A stretch of 64,000 nt of DNA, taken from an uncultured Bacteroidota bacterium. GTDB lineage: Bacteria; Bacteroidota; Bacteroidia; Bacteroidales; SZUA-534. The stretch lies in NCBI GenBank assembly GCA_946414435.1, contig CAMKOM010000002.1:124001-188000 (forward strand), written 5' to 3'. Each line of letters opens with the position of its first letter. Position 1 is the first letter of the stretch. Under the pieces are notes generated by a model. It saw only the letters and a list, made by a program, of their open reading frames with translations. It was not told the origin of the DNA and did no database searches. Shown piece after piece: positions 52,824 through 61,376 of the stretch. Position numbers and translations under genes: made by a program.

Positions 52824-53764
52824 TCAATAAGTCCGCGGCCAGTTTTCTTGATTTTGCCTTCGGCCTTCATCTGGTTCACAATCTTGTCCAGAATGCCGTT
52901 CACAAAGGCGTTGCTGCGGTCGGTGCTGTAGAATTTTGCAAGGTCGATGTACTCGTTCAGGCTCACTTTAACGGGAATGCTTTCGAACGATGTGATTTCC
53001 GACATCGCCATCTCAATGATTAGCAGGTCCATCTGTGCCAGACGCTCAAGGTCCCAGTTTTTGATTGTGCTGCGGATAATGGTGTTGTTGGCATCGTGGT
53101 TGAGCACCGTCTTGCAGAACAGGTCGGTGGCAAAGCGGCGGTCATCGTCGTTCTTGTAGAGTTTCATCAATGCCATCCGTTCCGATGTCTCTTTTAGCTT
53201 TTCAACGGTTTTGATGTTCATACTCAACACAAACTCGATGTCGTCGTTCCAGTATATTGAATTCTCTTCGAGCACCTGGTAGAGCATATCGTCGTCCACC
53301 ATATACTCGCTGAAGAAGTTCATCACAAATTTTTGGTCGGCCTCGTAACTGCTGTCGGGGCTTGCCATATAGGCTTTGTAGCTTTCCGACTCCACCATCA
53401 CCGTGTAAATGTGCTTGATGAGCTCGGGCGTGGCGCTCCAGTTGAGGGCGTTGGAATCGGTGTAAACAAACAGCCCCTCGGTGTTTTCTATCTGTTTGAT
53501 AACCGCATTGTTGACAAACCGCTCGTTGGGGTTGCGGTCTTCGTCCGACGCAATGAACTTCGACTTGCGCAGCTCAATTTTGTCGAGTGCGTAGCGGTGC
53601 ACGTCAAGCAGAAGGATGAAGAAAAGATGGTAGAGGTCGTACGATTTTTCGAGGCTCTTCTGAAGGTCTTTCTCATATTTTGGCAAGCCGTCGGAGTTGT
53701 TGCCGTTGAAGTAAGCGTAAAGAAGTTGTAGAACCTTAACCCTAATTAATCGTCTGCTAATCAT
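52820..53764 (-). CDS. nusB: Transcription antitermination factor NusB (long Bacteroidota form)
   Basis: 314 residues, about twice the length of E. coli NusB, as is usual in Bacteroidota. The N-terminus MISRRLIRVKVLQLLYAYF matches the phylum form, and the helical NusB domain at about 175-300 has NWDLERLAQMDLLIIEMAMSEI and VSLNEYIDLAKFYSTDRSNAFVNGILDKI. NusB binds boxA RNA with NusE in rRNA antitermination. First gene of a cluster overlapping the DUF1573 gene by 4 bases. Confidence 0.93.
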   Translation of the reverse strand: MISRRLIRVKVLQLLYAYFNGNNSDGLPKYEKDLQKSLEKSYDLYHLFFILLLDVHRYALDKIELRKSKFIASDEDRNPNERFVNNAVIKQIENTEGLFVYTDSNALNWSATPELIKHIYTVMVESESYKAYMASPDSSYEADQKFVMNFFSEYMVDDDMLYQVLEENSIYWNDDIEFVLSMNIKTVEKLKETSERMALMKLYKNDDDRRFATDLFCKTVLNHDANNTIIRSTIKNWDLERLAQMDLLIIEMAMSEITSFESIPVKVSLNEYIDLAKFYSTDRSNAFVNGILDKIVNQMKAEGKIKKTGRGLIE

Positions 53765-53801
53765 TTGAAAGAGCCTTAATTGTTATTATAATTTTGCGAT
53801 G

Positions 53802-53809
53802 CAAAGATA
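53802..53809 (-). promoter_or_regulatory. -7 box TATCTTTG for the nusB cluster
   Basis: Perfect TAnnTTTG on the minus strand, 37 bases upstream of the nusB ATG. Confidence 0.4.
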
Positions 53810-53898
53810 TATAAACAAATTGCACGGATTACACAGTTTGTGCAGATTATTTGTGTTACTCGAAAATGCCTGCCTCTCCGCAAATAGTCAAAATATAT

Positions 53899-53946
53899 CA
53901 TAAAACACAAAGACCCGCATCCGTTGTTTGAGTGCAGGTCTTTGTG
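53899..53946 (-). terminator. Terminator for the CDF gene
   Basis: CACAAAGACC (53906-53915) pairs perfectly with GGTCTTTGTG (53937-53946), with three more pairs inside after a mismatch. The minus strand continues as TTTTATG. It lies 47 bases after the CDF stop. Confidence 0.65.
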
Positions 53947-53993
53947 ACGTTTGCAGATTTGCAGAGATGCGGCGCATGGCGTCTCTACACCAT

Positions 53994-55055
53994 TCAGCAG
54001 TGATCGTGCTCGCTGCAGACGCAGCCCGTTTCTTCAAACTCAAGCGTGGCGTGGCCAATGCCGAAATCAGCCATTGTGTGCTTGATTTCGATTTTGATGC
54101 GTTGCATTTCGGGCATATTGTTGGTTACCACATGCGCTGTGGCGGCTGTTTCGGTGGTGCTGATGGCCCATACGTGCAGGTGGTGAATCTCTTCAACGCC
54201 GTCAATCTTACAGATGTCGTTGGTGAGTCGCAGAGTGTCGATTGAAGCGGGAACGCCGTCCATTGCTAATCGCAGGCTGTCTTTCAGCAAATCCCAAGTC
54301 GAAATGATGATGATGACTGCCACCGTCAAGCCGATAATGGCATCGATAAAGTACCAGCCGGTGAAGTAAATAACCACACCTGAAATCACCACGCCTACTG
54401 ATACTAGCGCGTCGGCGGCCATATGCAAATAAGCACCTTTTACGTTCAGGTCGCTGTCTTTCTTATCGATAAACAGATATGCCGTCACACCATTGATAAC
54501 CACGCCGATAGCTGCCGTGATGATAATCACCTTGCCGCCAACAGGTTCAGGATTGAGCAGTTGTTCAACACTCTCATACACAATGAATACCACGGCCACC
54601 ATCAAAATTATCGCGTTAAGCAGCGACACCAGAACAGTGCTTTTCTTGTAGCCGTAGGTGTAGCGGCGCGATGCACTGCGTTTGGCCATTCGGAAGGCGA
54701 CGAGAGCCAGAAGCAGGCTTGCCACGTCGCTTAGGTTGTGACCCGCGTCGGCCAGCAGGCCCATTGAGTTGCTCACCCAGCCGGCAATGGCCTCGGCCAC
54801 AACAAACAGCACGTTGAGCATAATGCCCACAAGGAACGCCTTGTTGAGCGATGTTAGTTCATGGCTGTGGTGATGATGATGATGGTGATGATGTTCGTGC
54901 TCGCCATCTTCGTCGTGGTAGTGATGATGGTGATGGTGTTCGCCATCTTCATCATGATGATGGTGATGATGCTTGTGCTCACCTTCTTCGTGATGATGAT
55001 GGTGGTGTTCGGCGTTGTTGTTCAGTTGCTCGTTTTCAAAAATATTCTCTTCCAT
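53994..55055 (-). CDS. Cation diffusion facilitator, histidine-rich
   Basis: 353 residues from ATG 55055. The cytoplasmic N-terminus (about 15-68) is dominated by His, Glu and Asp (runs such as EHHHHHHEEGEH), likely a zinc-binding buffer. Six transmembrane helices follow (about 70-270) with the CDF metal motifs LLADAGHNLSD and HMAADALVS. The C-terminal domain (about 275-353) has IHHLHVWAISTTETAATAHV and ends CVCSEHDHC, another metal-binding tail. This is the CzcD/ZitB type that exports zinc by proton exchange. The upstream in-frame start is rejected because it precedes the -7 box at 55093-55100. Confidence 0.93.
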   Translation of the reverse strand: MEENIFENEQLNNNAEHHHHHHEEGEHKHHHHHHDEDGEHHHHHHYHDEDGEHEHHHHHHHHHSHELTSLNKAFLVGIMLNVLFVVAEAIAGWVSNSMGLLADAGHNLSDVASLLLALVAFRMAKRSASRRYTYGYKKSTVLVSLLNAIILMVAVVFIVYESVEQLLNPEPVGGKVIIITAAIGVVINGVTAYLFIDKKDSDLNVKGAYLHMAADALVSVGVVISGVVIYFTGWYFIDAIIGLTVAVIIIISTWDLLKDSLRLAMDGVPASIDTLRLTNDICKIDGVEEIHHLHVWAISTTETAATAHVVTNNMPEMQRIKIEIKHTMADFGIGHATLEFEETGCVCSEHDHC

Positions 55056-55092
55056 ACTTTTAATATTAAAATAGTTATTGATTTTCTGATGG

Positions 55093-55100
55093 CAAAAATA
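55093..55100 (-). promoter_or_regulatory. -7 box TATTTTTG for the CDF gene
   Basis: Perfect TAnnTTTG on the minus strand, 37 bases upstream of the chosen ATG at 55055. Confidence 0.4.
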
Positions 55101-55181
55101 CGATGTCGACGATGCAACCAAGTTGCAAAGTTGAACTGTTGCAGAAGATGCGATTAGCAGGTCGTTTTTTGGGCAAAAAAA

Positions 55182-55189
55182 TTACATTT
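55182..55189 (+). promoter_or_regulatory. -7 box TACATTTG for the AddB-like gene
   Basis: Perfect TAnnTTTG on the plus strand, about 84 bases upstream of the ATG at 55273. Confidence 0.35.
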
Positions 55190-55272
55190 GCAAATATGAG
55201 AATAAAACAAAAAATGACATACGATTTGTTTTGTGTAACCGTTTGATATTGAGTAAATTTTAAAAGCAGACT

Positions 55273-58209
55273 ATGTCCACATTTCTTCACGATGTTGCCG
55301 CCTATATATTAGATAGGTATCAGACCGATTTCCGCAAAAGTTGTGTTGTGTTTCCAAACCAGCGCTCGTCGGTGTATTTCTGCGACGAGATTAAACGCTT
55401 AAACAACAAGGTGATATGGCTGCCGAAATTCTTCACTATCGACGAGTTTATTCATAAAATAGGTAACCAGAAGGTGGCGTCGCAAATTGTTCAGTTGGCC
55501 ACTTTGTATCAGGTTTACAAAGAGTTGGACAAGACCGAGACGGGATTCGACAAATTCTTCCCGTGGGCGCAGGTCATTCTGTCCGATTTCAACGATATTG
55601 ACAAATATCTTGTTGACGCCAATGCACTGCTACGGAATATTCAAGAAATCAAGCAGTTGTATAGAAGTATCGACTATCTGACTGAAGATCAGCTCAAAGC
55701 CATCGAACAATTTTTCAATGAGGATTACAAGTCGGACTTGAAAACGCGCTTTCTTGACATCTGGCAAAAACTTCTGCCGATGTACGAACAGCTCGGCAAA
55801 CGCTTGAACGACAATGGTATGGCCTACGACGGGCAGGTCTATCGGCGTGCGGCTGAAATCATCGGCTCGGCTGATTATGAACTGCCGTTCGACAAGGTGT
55901 TCTTTGTCGGTTTCAATGCCGTCACCCGCAGTGAGGAAAAGGTTTTCAGCGTGCTCAAAGCGCAAGGCAAAGCACTGTTTTTTTGGGATTACGACCAGTC
56001 GTACATCGACGACCGTATGAGCGAGGCTGGCCGTTTTCTGCGCAATTTTGTGGTAGAGTTCCCCGAGCCTGACGATTTTAGCACCTGCCACAATTTCAGC
56101 AATGCCGACCAGCAGATAACTGTGGTTGCCTCGCCAACCGTGAGTGGGCAGATGTCGAAGGTGGCCGAACTGCTTCACGATACACCCAAAAGCGAAATAT
56201 CGGACACCGCGCTGGTGTTGGCCGACGAAACGTTGCTGATGGGCGTTATTGAACACACTGCGCCTGGCCTTGACGATATGAACGTAACAATGGGTTACAA
56301 ACTCAAAAATTCGGTGGCGGGGCAGTGGATTGAGCAACTGATTCAGTTACAGCTAAATAAACGCGCGGCTAACGGCGGCACAACGTTTTACTACAAAAAT
56401 GCGACGGCGGTTCTTCAACATCCGTTTTTCATTTCGGCCGAACCCGAATTTTCAGCCAATTTCTGCGCGCGCGTCAAGACCGAGATGATGTTCCAGATTC
56501 CGGCAGAGAGCTTTGCCGACAACGATTTTGCGCGGCAGATATTCACACCAATCGACAGTCCGCACGATTTTGCCGAATACGCGCTCAGCATTCTAAAAAA
56601 GCTGATGAACATCTGGGGTGAGCTGCCTGACGAAACTGGGGACCAGTGGCTTATCCAGCAGGAATTGGTTTACAGACTTATTCTGCAAATCCAACAACTC
56701 GACACCGAACTTGCCGCCGAGCAGCTTGAAATTGAGATGACAACTTACTATCAGCTTCTGCGAAAGTACGTCGCGAGCATCAGTGTGCCGTTTAGCGGCG
56801 AGCCAATCAAAGGACTTCAAGTGATGGGCTTCCTCGAAACGCGTAATCTCGATTTCACTAACTTGATGATACTGAACGTGAACGATGGTGTTCTGCCTGT
56901 CGATGGTTCGTCGCCGACGTTCATTCCGTTCAGCTTACGGCGCGGGTTCGGTCTGCCAACGCACGAAGACCGCGAGGCAATGTACGCCTACTATTTCTAT
57001 CGACTGCTGCAACGAGCTAAAAATGTGACGCTTACATATTTTGTCGGCAACACCGACGGCAAGCGCGGAGAGGCGAGCCGCTACATTATGCAGCTGGTGT
57101 ACGGCGGGCGCAGCGTGAACCAGCAGGTGCTGCCGTCCGACATCAGTTTTGAAGCCGCCGCGCCGCTCACTATAGTAAAAAACGAGAACACAATGAGCCG
57201 GCTCAGCGCCTACATTGCCGATGGCCGGCCGATTGAAGATGTTAAGCGATTGTCGCCCAGTGCGATAGTTACATATATGAAGTGCCCTGTGATGTTCTAC
57301 TTCAGCAAGGTTCTAGGCCTCGACAGCGACGACGACATTGATGAGAACATCGACGCTCGCCAGTTCGGAAACATCTTTCACGGCGCTATGTGTGAGATTT
57401 ACAAGCAGTTCAAGGGCAAGTCTGTCACAGGCGACAACATTCGCACTCTGTCCGATGATTTCATCGTCAAGAAAATCGACGAGGCTTTCATCAAGGAAAT
57501 GTTCCCGAAGGCGACGGCCAAACGTGCCAAAATCGAGTCGGGTGAGTGCCGCCTGATTGACGAGCTGAACGGCAACAACAAAATGGTCTACAGTGTGATA
57601 AACAAATATGTGAGGCTACAGCTTGACTACGATGCCGCAACAGCCGACAAATCGCCCATCGAGTTCATCGAGCTTGAAAACGAGCATAACATTCTGCTCC
57701 CGGTGGAGATAGGCGGCAAACAACTGAAAATTAAGTTCGGAGGCTTCATCGACCGCATCGACCATACCAATGGTGAAACGCGCGTAATCGACTATAAAAC
57801 AGGTTCGAACGAAGTTGAGTGCAATTTGCTTGAGGACGTCTTCGAACCGGCTAACATCAAAAAATACAAGGGAATACTGCAAACGCTCATCTATTGTATG
57901 ATGTTCGACCAGGACAATCCGAAGCATGATGTTTTGGCGCCCTATCTGTTCAAAACTACCAAGTTAGGTAGCGGTGAGTCGTTCAAGGTCTGCAGCGGCA
58001 AGGGCAAAAGCAAAAACAAAGTTACCGACGCTTTCGATGACGGCAACTACCAACGCGTGGCCGACCGTGTGCGCGATTTTATGACACAGACGCTGACGGC
58101 AATTTTCGATAGCGAGACGCCGTTTGCACAGACCAATGACGAGGGGCAGTGTGATCAATGCAGTTTTTCGTATCTATGTAATAAACAGGCAAAAATAAGT
58201 TATGGTTAA
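55273..58209 (+). CDS. AddB-like helicase/nuclease with Fe-S PD-(D/E)XK domain
   Basis: 978 residues. The N-terminal and middle parts are related to inactivated UvrD-like helicase folds (VFPNQRSSVYFCDEI, PWAQVILSDFNDID, VMGFLETRNLDFTNLMILNVNDGVLP). The C-terminal RecB-family nuclease at about 660-975 has FGGFIDRIDHTNGETRVIDYKTG (Asp...Asp-Tyr-Lys active site). The four Cys of an AddB-type iron-sulfur staple are visible: one in MKCPVMFYFSK (about 675) and three in GQCDQCSFSYLC near the C-terminus. In AddAB such a subunit processes double-strand breaks and recognises Chi. No AddA gene is adjacent. The product is called AddB-like on motifs alone. Confidence 0.88.
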   Translation: MSTFLHDVAAYILDRYQTDFRKSCVVFPNQRSSVYFCDEIKRLNNKVIWLPKFFTIDEFIHKIGNQKVASQIVQLATLYQVYKELDKTETGFDKFFPWAQVILSDFNDIDKYLVDANALLRNIQEIKQLYRSIDYLTEDQLKAIEQFFNEDYKSDLKTRFLDIWQKLLPMYEQLGKRLNDNGMAYDGQVYRRAAEIIGSADYELPFDKVFFVGFNAVTRSEEKVFSVLKAQGKALFFWDYDQSYIDDRMSEAGRFLRNFVVEFPEPDDFSTCHNFSNADQQITVVASPTVSGQMSKVAELLHDTPKSEISDTALVLADETLLMGVIEHTAPGLDDMNVTMGYKLKNSVAGQWIEQLIQLQLNKRAANGGTTFYYKNATAVLQHPFFISAEPEFSANFCARVKTEMMFQIPAESFADNDFARQIFTPIDSPHDFAEYALSILKKLMNIWGELPDETGDQWLIQQELVYRLILQIQQLDTELAAEQLEIEMTTYYQLLRKYVASISVPFSGEPIKGLQVMGFLETRNLDFTNLMILNVNDGVLPVDGSSPTFIPFSLRRGFGLPTHEDREAMYAYYFYRLLQRAKNVTLTYFVGNTDGKRGEASRYIMQLVYGGRSVNQQVLPSDISFEAAAPLTIVKNENTMSRLSAYIADGRPIEDVKRLSPSAIVTYMKCPVMFYFSKVLGLDSDDDIDENIDARQFGNIFHGAMCEIYKQFKGKSVTGDNIRTLSDDFIVKKIDEAFIKEMFPKATAKRAKIESGECRLIDELNGNNKMVYSVINKYVRLQLDYDAATADKSPIEFIELENEHNILLPVEIGGKQLKIKFGGFIDRIDHTNGETRVIDYKTGSNEVECNLLEDVFEPANIKKYKGILQTLIYCMMFDQDNPKHDVLAPYLFKTTKLGSGESFKVCSGKGKSKNKVTDAFDDGNYQRVADRVRDFMTQTLTAIFDSETPFAQTNDEGQCDQCSFSYLCNKQAKISYG

Positions 58210-58327
58210 AAATCGGGCAATCTAACAGATTGAATGATTCGCTTTTATGCTAATTGTTGGTTTTTCCCGCCATCTTTTTTTTTGACTTTCCGCCGCCGAA
58301 ATCGTATTATGGTCAGAGAAACGAAAA

Positions 58328-58876
58328 ATGATTCTATCGACCGACATACTAATCAAATGCCAAATGGGCGACAGAGAGGCCTTCCGCCGTGTGGTTGAGG
58401 CGCACCAGCGGATGGTTTTCTCGCTTGCGCTGAAAATGCTTGCCGACGAGGCCGAAGCCGAAGATGTTGTGCAAGAGACATTTATCCGTGTTTGGCAGAA
58501 CTTTGGGCGCTACAACCCGCAACTGAAATTCAGCACTTGGCTCTATTCCATTGCATCGCGCTTGTGCATCGACAGGCTGAAAAAGATGCGCCGCATTGTT
58601 GCCTTGCCCGACGATGAGATTGTGTTGCAACGTTTTGCATCGGATGCCGATGGCCACACCGCGCTCGAGAACAAAGAGTGGGTGGCGCTTGTGCGGCTTT
58701 TGGCCGACGGGCTCAGCGCAAAGCAGAAACTCGTTTTCACGCTCTGCCAGCTCGAAGGGCTGACATCAGACGAGGCCGAGCAGATTACCGGCCTGAGCGC
58801 CCGGCAGGTGAAAAGCAACCTATACGCCGCCCGGCAAACCATTCGCGAACGATTAAAAAAATTAGGCTATGAATAA
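58328..58876 (+). CDS. ECF-type RNA polymerase sigma factor
   Basis: 182 residues: sigma region 2 at about 10-88 (AHQRMVFSLALKMLADEAEAED, VVQETFIRVWQNFGRY, STWLYSIASRLCIDRLKK) and region 4 at about 125-178 (QLEGLTSDEAEQITGLSARQ, VKSNLYAARQTI). It lacks region 3, as is standard for ECF factors. Its last codons overlap the start of a small membrane protein gene by 8 bases, the usual position for an anti-sigma factor. Confidence 0.92.
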   Translation: MILSTDILIKCQMGDREAFRRVVEAHQRMVFSLALKMLADEAEAEDVVQETFIRVWQNFGRYNPQLKFSTWLYSIASRLCIDRLKKMRRIVALPDDEIVLQRFASDADGHTALENKEWVALVRLLADGLSAKQKLVFTLCQLEGLTSDEAEQITGLSARQVKSNLYAARQTIRERLKKLGYE

Positions 58877-59243
58877 CATCGACCAAATTCTAGACAATCT
58901 GAAAGGTCAGCAACCGATTATTGGCGATGCCAACCAGCTGACCGACAGCATTATGGCCCAACTTGACGAGCCATCGATTGTTGACCAGCGGTACCGTATA
59001 ATTGCACTTGCCGTGCGCACCACTCTGTCGGCGGCGGCGCTTTGGCTCGTTGGGCTTCTGATTTACCAAACTTGCATCGATTTAAATTCAAAAAATATTG
59101 ATAATCAAAATATTGCCTATCGAATTGACAATTTGCAACGCATCAGCGCGCGTAAGAATGCGTATGCCGGTCGTCAAAAGGCAAATGTGCGTAAAACAAT
59201 AAGTTACATTCAATTAAAGAAAATGTATTATGAAAACCACTAG
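58869..59243 (+). CDS. Small single-pass membrane protein, possible anti-sigma factor
   Basis: 124 residues: a short cytoplasmic part (about 1-52: NIDQILDNLKGQQPIIGDA), one transmembrane helix at about 54-75 (TTLSAAALWLVGLLIYQTC) and a basic outer tail of 45 residues. It has no zinc-anti-sigma HxxxCxxC motif and no FecR domain. The overlap with the sigma gene (8 bases) and with the following lipoprotein gene (14 bases) makes a regulatory role likely, by context only. Confidence 0.7.
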   Translation: MNNIDQILDNLKGQQPIIGDANQLTDSIMAQLDEPSIVDQRYRIIALAVRTTLSAAALWLVGLLIYQTCIDLNSKNIDNQNIAYRIDNLQRISARKNAYAGRQKANVRKTISYIQLKKMYYENH

Positions 59244-60297
59244 ACTAATTACAATGCTCGCACTCGCCACTACAATGTTGACATCGTGCGAGCAATATGG
59301 CGACGCCAAAATGCATACCATCGTTAACAAAGACGGCACTTGCACTCGCGAAATCAACTTTAAGGATGAGTCGCCAAAAAGTATCGCCGTTAGCGACGAT
59401 TGGACCCGCACCCCCGACGCAACCGACACTGCACGAGTAACTTACAGTCGTGCATTCGCTAGCGTTGAGCAGATGAGTCAGGATATACCCCTTTTGCTCA
59501 ACGGCAAACCGCTTCAATCGAAGGCTGCATTTGAGAAACGGTTCCGTTGGTTCTACACCGAGTACACTTTCACTGAAGAATTTGCATCGCTCGGCGGCGA
59601 TTTTCAACTGCCACCCACCGATTTTGCCACTGCCGACGAAGTTGGTTATTGGTTTACGGGACACCCCAATCTTACCAACGGTATGAACGGAGCCGAGGCT
59701 GCGGAGCTGCTTACCAACATTGGTGAGAAAATGGATAGTTGGCTGTCTGCCAACCTGTTTTACAGCGGGTTTGATTACATCTACGACAATTACGACCAGG
59801 TTAAAAATCCGCCAGTAAGCCGCGAAGAGTTTGCATCGCTTCGTGATTCACTCATCCGCTTCCGCGACTCGCTAATTGCTATTGCCCGCCCCGAAGATTC
59901 TATTGCCAACTTGGCCCGTCCGGTAACATCAGAGCAGCGCTACTATGCGATAGTTTTCGAGAAATTTTTTGGCAGCAACGCCTTTGACAAATTTTTTAAT
60001 GAGAAAGACGAAACTGGTTGTTACTCAGGACTCAATGACAAGGTGGAGCCTTTGATGCACTTTCCGGAATTGTCAGTGCCTTACATACTCTCGATGCCAG
60101 GCAAAGTTGTCGATTGCGGCATAGGAATCTACCAAGACGGAACAGTCACCTATCCGCTCACCGGCGAACGGCTGATACCGCAAAACTGCACAATCGCCGT
60201 CACATCGCGTGTTAAGCACGTGTGGGCATATATTGTTATGGTTCTGATTGTTGGGTTGGCGATTGGTTGTGCCATTATGCAAAAACGGAAGTGGTGA
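59230..60297 (+). CDS. Lipoprotein of unknown function with C-terminal membrane helix
   Basis: 355 residues with lipobox LTSC (Cys20). The mature part begins with a beta segment (AKMHTIVNKDGTCTREINF), followed by mainly helical sequence with an Asp/Arg-rich repeat (SLRDSLIRFRDSLIAIA). A C-terminal transmembrane helix at about 333-350 (AYIVMVLIVGLAIGCAIM) is followed by KRKW. Lipid anchor plus membrane helix is unusual. It is the third gene of the ECF sigma operon and may be its target or sensor. No known domain recognised. Confidence 0.72.
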   Translation: MKTTRLITMLALATTMLTSCEQYGDAKMHTIVNKDGTCTREINFKDESPKSIAVSDDWTRTPDATDTARVTYSRAFASVEQMSQDIPLLLNGKPLQSKAAFEKRFRWFYTEYTFTEEFASLGGDFQLPPTDFATADEVGYWFTGHPNLTNGMNGAEAAELLTNIGEKMDSWLSANLFYSGFDYIYDNYDQVKNPPVSREEFASLRDSLIRFRDSLIAIARPEDSIANLARPVTSEQRYYAIVFEKFFGSNAFDKFFNEKDETGCYSGLNDKVEPLMHFPELSVPYILSMPGKVVDCGIGIYQDGTVTYPLTGERLIPQNCTIAVTSRVKHVWAYIVMVLIVGLAIGCAIMQKRKW

Positions 60298-60317
60298 CAC
60301 CGCAAGCTTTGGACCAA

Positions 60318-61142
60318 TCAACTATTTTGATTGCCAGTTCCGCTGATGGTCTGCTCAGATGCGTTTATCTCGCTACGGAGAATTGAGAACAGAGTATCGT
60401 CGGTGATGTCGTATTTGATTTCGCCCTTGCGCACGTGCGATATTGAGCCGGTTTCTTCTGACACAACTACAATGGATGCTTCCGTCACGTTCGACATACT
60501 CAAGGCGGCGCGGTGGCGCAGGCCGAGGTGTGGTGGCAGCACAAGGTCGTCGTCGATGGGCAGAACGCAGCGGGCAGCTTTGATGTGGTCACCAACAATA
60601 ATCATCGCGCCATCGTGCATTGGGCTGTTTTTGAAGAAGATGCTCTCAATCAGCCGGTACGACACATCAGCGTTTAGCGTGTCGCCACTTTGCGCAAATG
60701 TTGCCAGTTCAGAGTTATTGGCCAGCACAATGAGCGCGCCCGTCTTGGTTTTCGACATATTGCGGCAGGCGCGGCAAATCTCGTGCAGGGTGCTGTCGGA
60801 AGTGGTGATGCTGTCGGCCTTGTCGAAATATCGCGCCAGAGAGAAACGTTTTTTCACCGAATCGGTGTTGCCCAACAGAAGCAAAAATTTGCGGATTTCC
60901 TGTTGGAAAAGGATGATGACGGCAATAACGCCGACGCTGATAAACGAATCGAGAATGGTTGACAATAGGTTGAGGTTCAAGAATTTAACTACCAACCAGA
61001 CCAAATAGAGCAGCATCAGTCCCACAAAGATGTTCATAGCCACTGTGCCGCGCACCAATTTATATAATTGGTAGAGGATTACTGCCACCAGCAGGATGTC
61101 GACAAAATCGGTGAATCCAAATGTTATGAATAACAGCCCCAT
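60318..61142 (-). CDS. cdaA: Diadenylate cyclase (CdaA/DisA_N)
   Basis: Makes the second messenger c-di-AMP from two ATP. 274 residues: three transmembrane helices in the first ~95 residues (LLVAVILYQLYKLV, IFVGLMLLYLVWLVV, FISVGVIAVIILF) and the DAC domain at about 110-260, with the catalytic motifs MHDGAMIIVGD and LGLRHRAALSMS. This is the CdaA architecture. It converges on the ECF operon with a 20-base gap. The YbbR/CdaR-like protein at 50713 is a possible regulator. Confidence 0.95.
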   Translation of the reverse strand: MGLLFITFGFTDFVDILLVAVILYQLYKLVRGTVAMNIFVGLMLLYLVWLVVKFLNLNLLSTILDSFISVGVIAVIILFQQEIRKFLLLLGNTDSVKKRFSLARYFDKADSITTSDSTLHEICRACRNMSKTKTGALIVLANNSELATFAQSGDTLNADVSYRLIESIFFKNSPMHDGAMIIVGDHIKAARCVLPIDDDLVLPPHLGLRHRAALSMSNVTEASIVVVSEETGSISHVRKGEIKYDITDDTLFSILRSEINASEQTISGTGNQNS

Positions 61143-61324
61143 CGGTCACAAAATTTTTGACGTGCTAATATAAGCCGAGTTGAAGAATTTTTTGCGTAAG
61201 TATGACATTTTCGTCCAAAAAATGCCGAAAACGTTGGCAAACAATCATTTTACCAGAAGAATCAGTCGCGAGAGAAATACATTAAAGTGTTGATATAAAA
61301 CACATTATCAGTTTTACTTGCTTT

Positions 61325-61357
61325 TTTGTCGGACAAATATTTTTTATTATACATTTA
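61325..61357 (+). promoter_or_regulatory. Promoter for the HU/SPOR gene
   Basis: TTTG (61325-61328), a 21-bp spacer and TACATTTA (61350-61357), one base short of the -7 consensus. It lies 19 bases before the ATG at 61377. Confidence 0.45.
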
Positions 61358-61376
61358 CACTATTAAAAAACTATCT

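Noticed and set aside
54851..55157. Met/Val/Asp-rich plus-strand frames opposite the CDF gene
   Set aside because: They are the reverse complement of the histidine-rich coding stretch, not genes.
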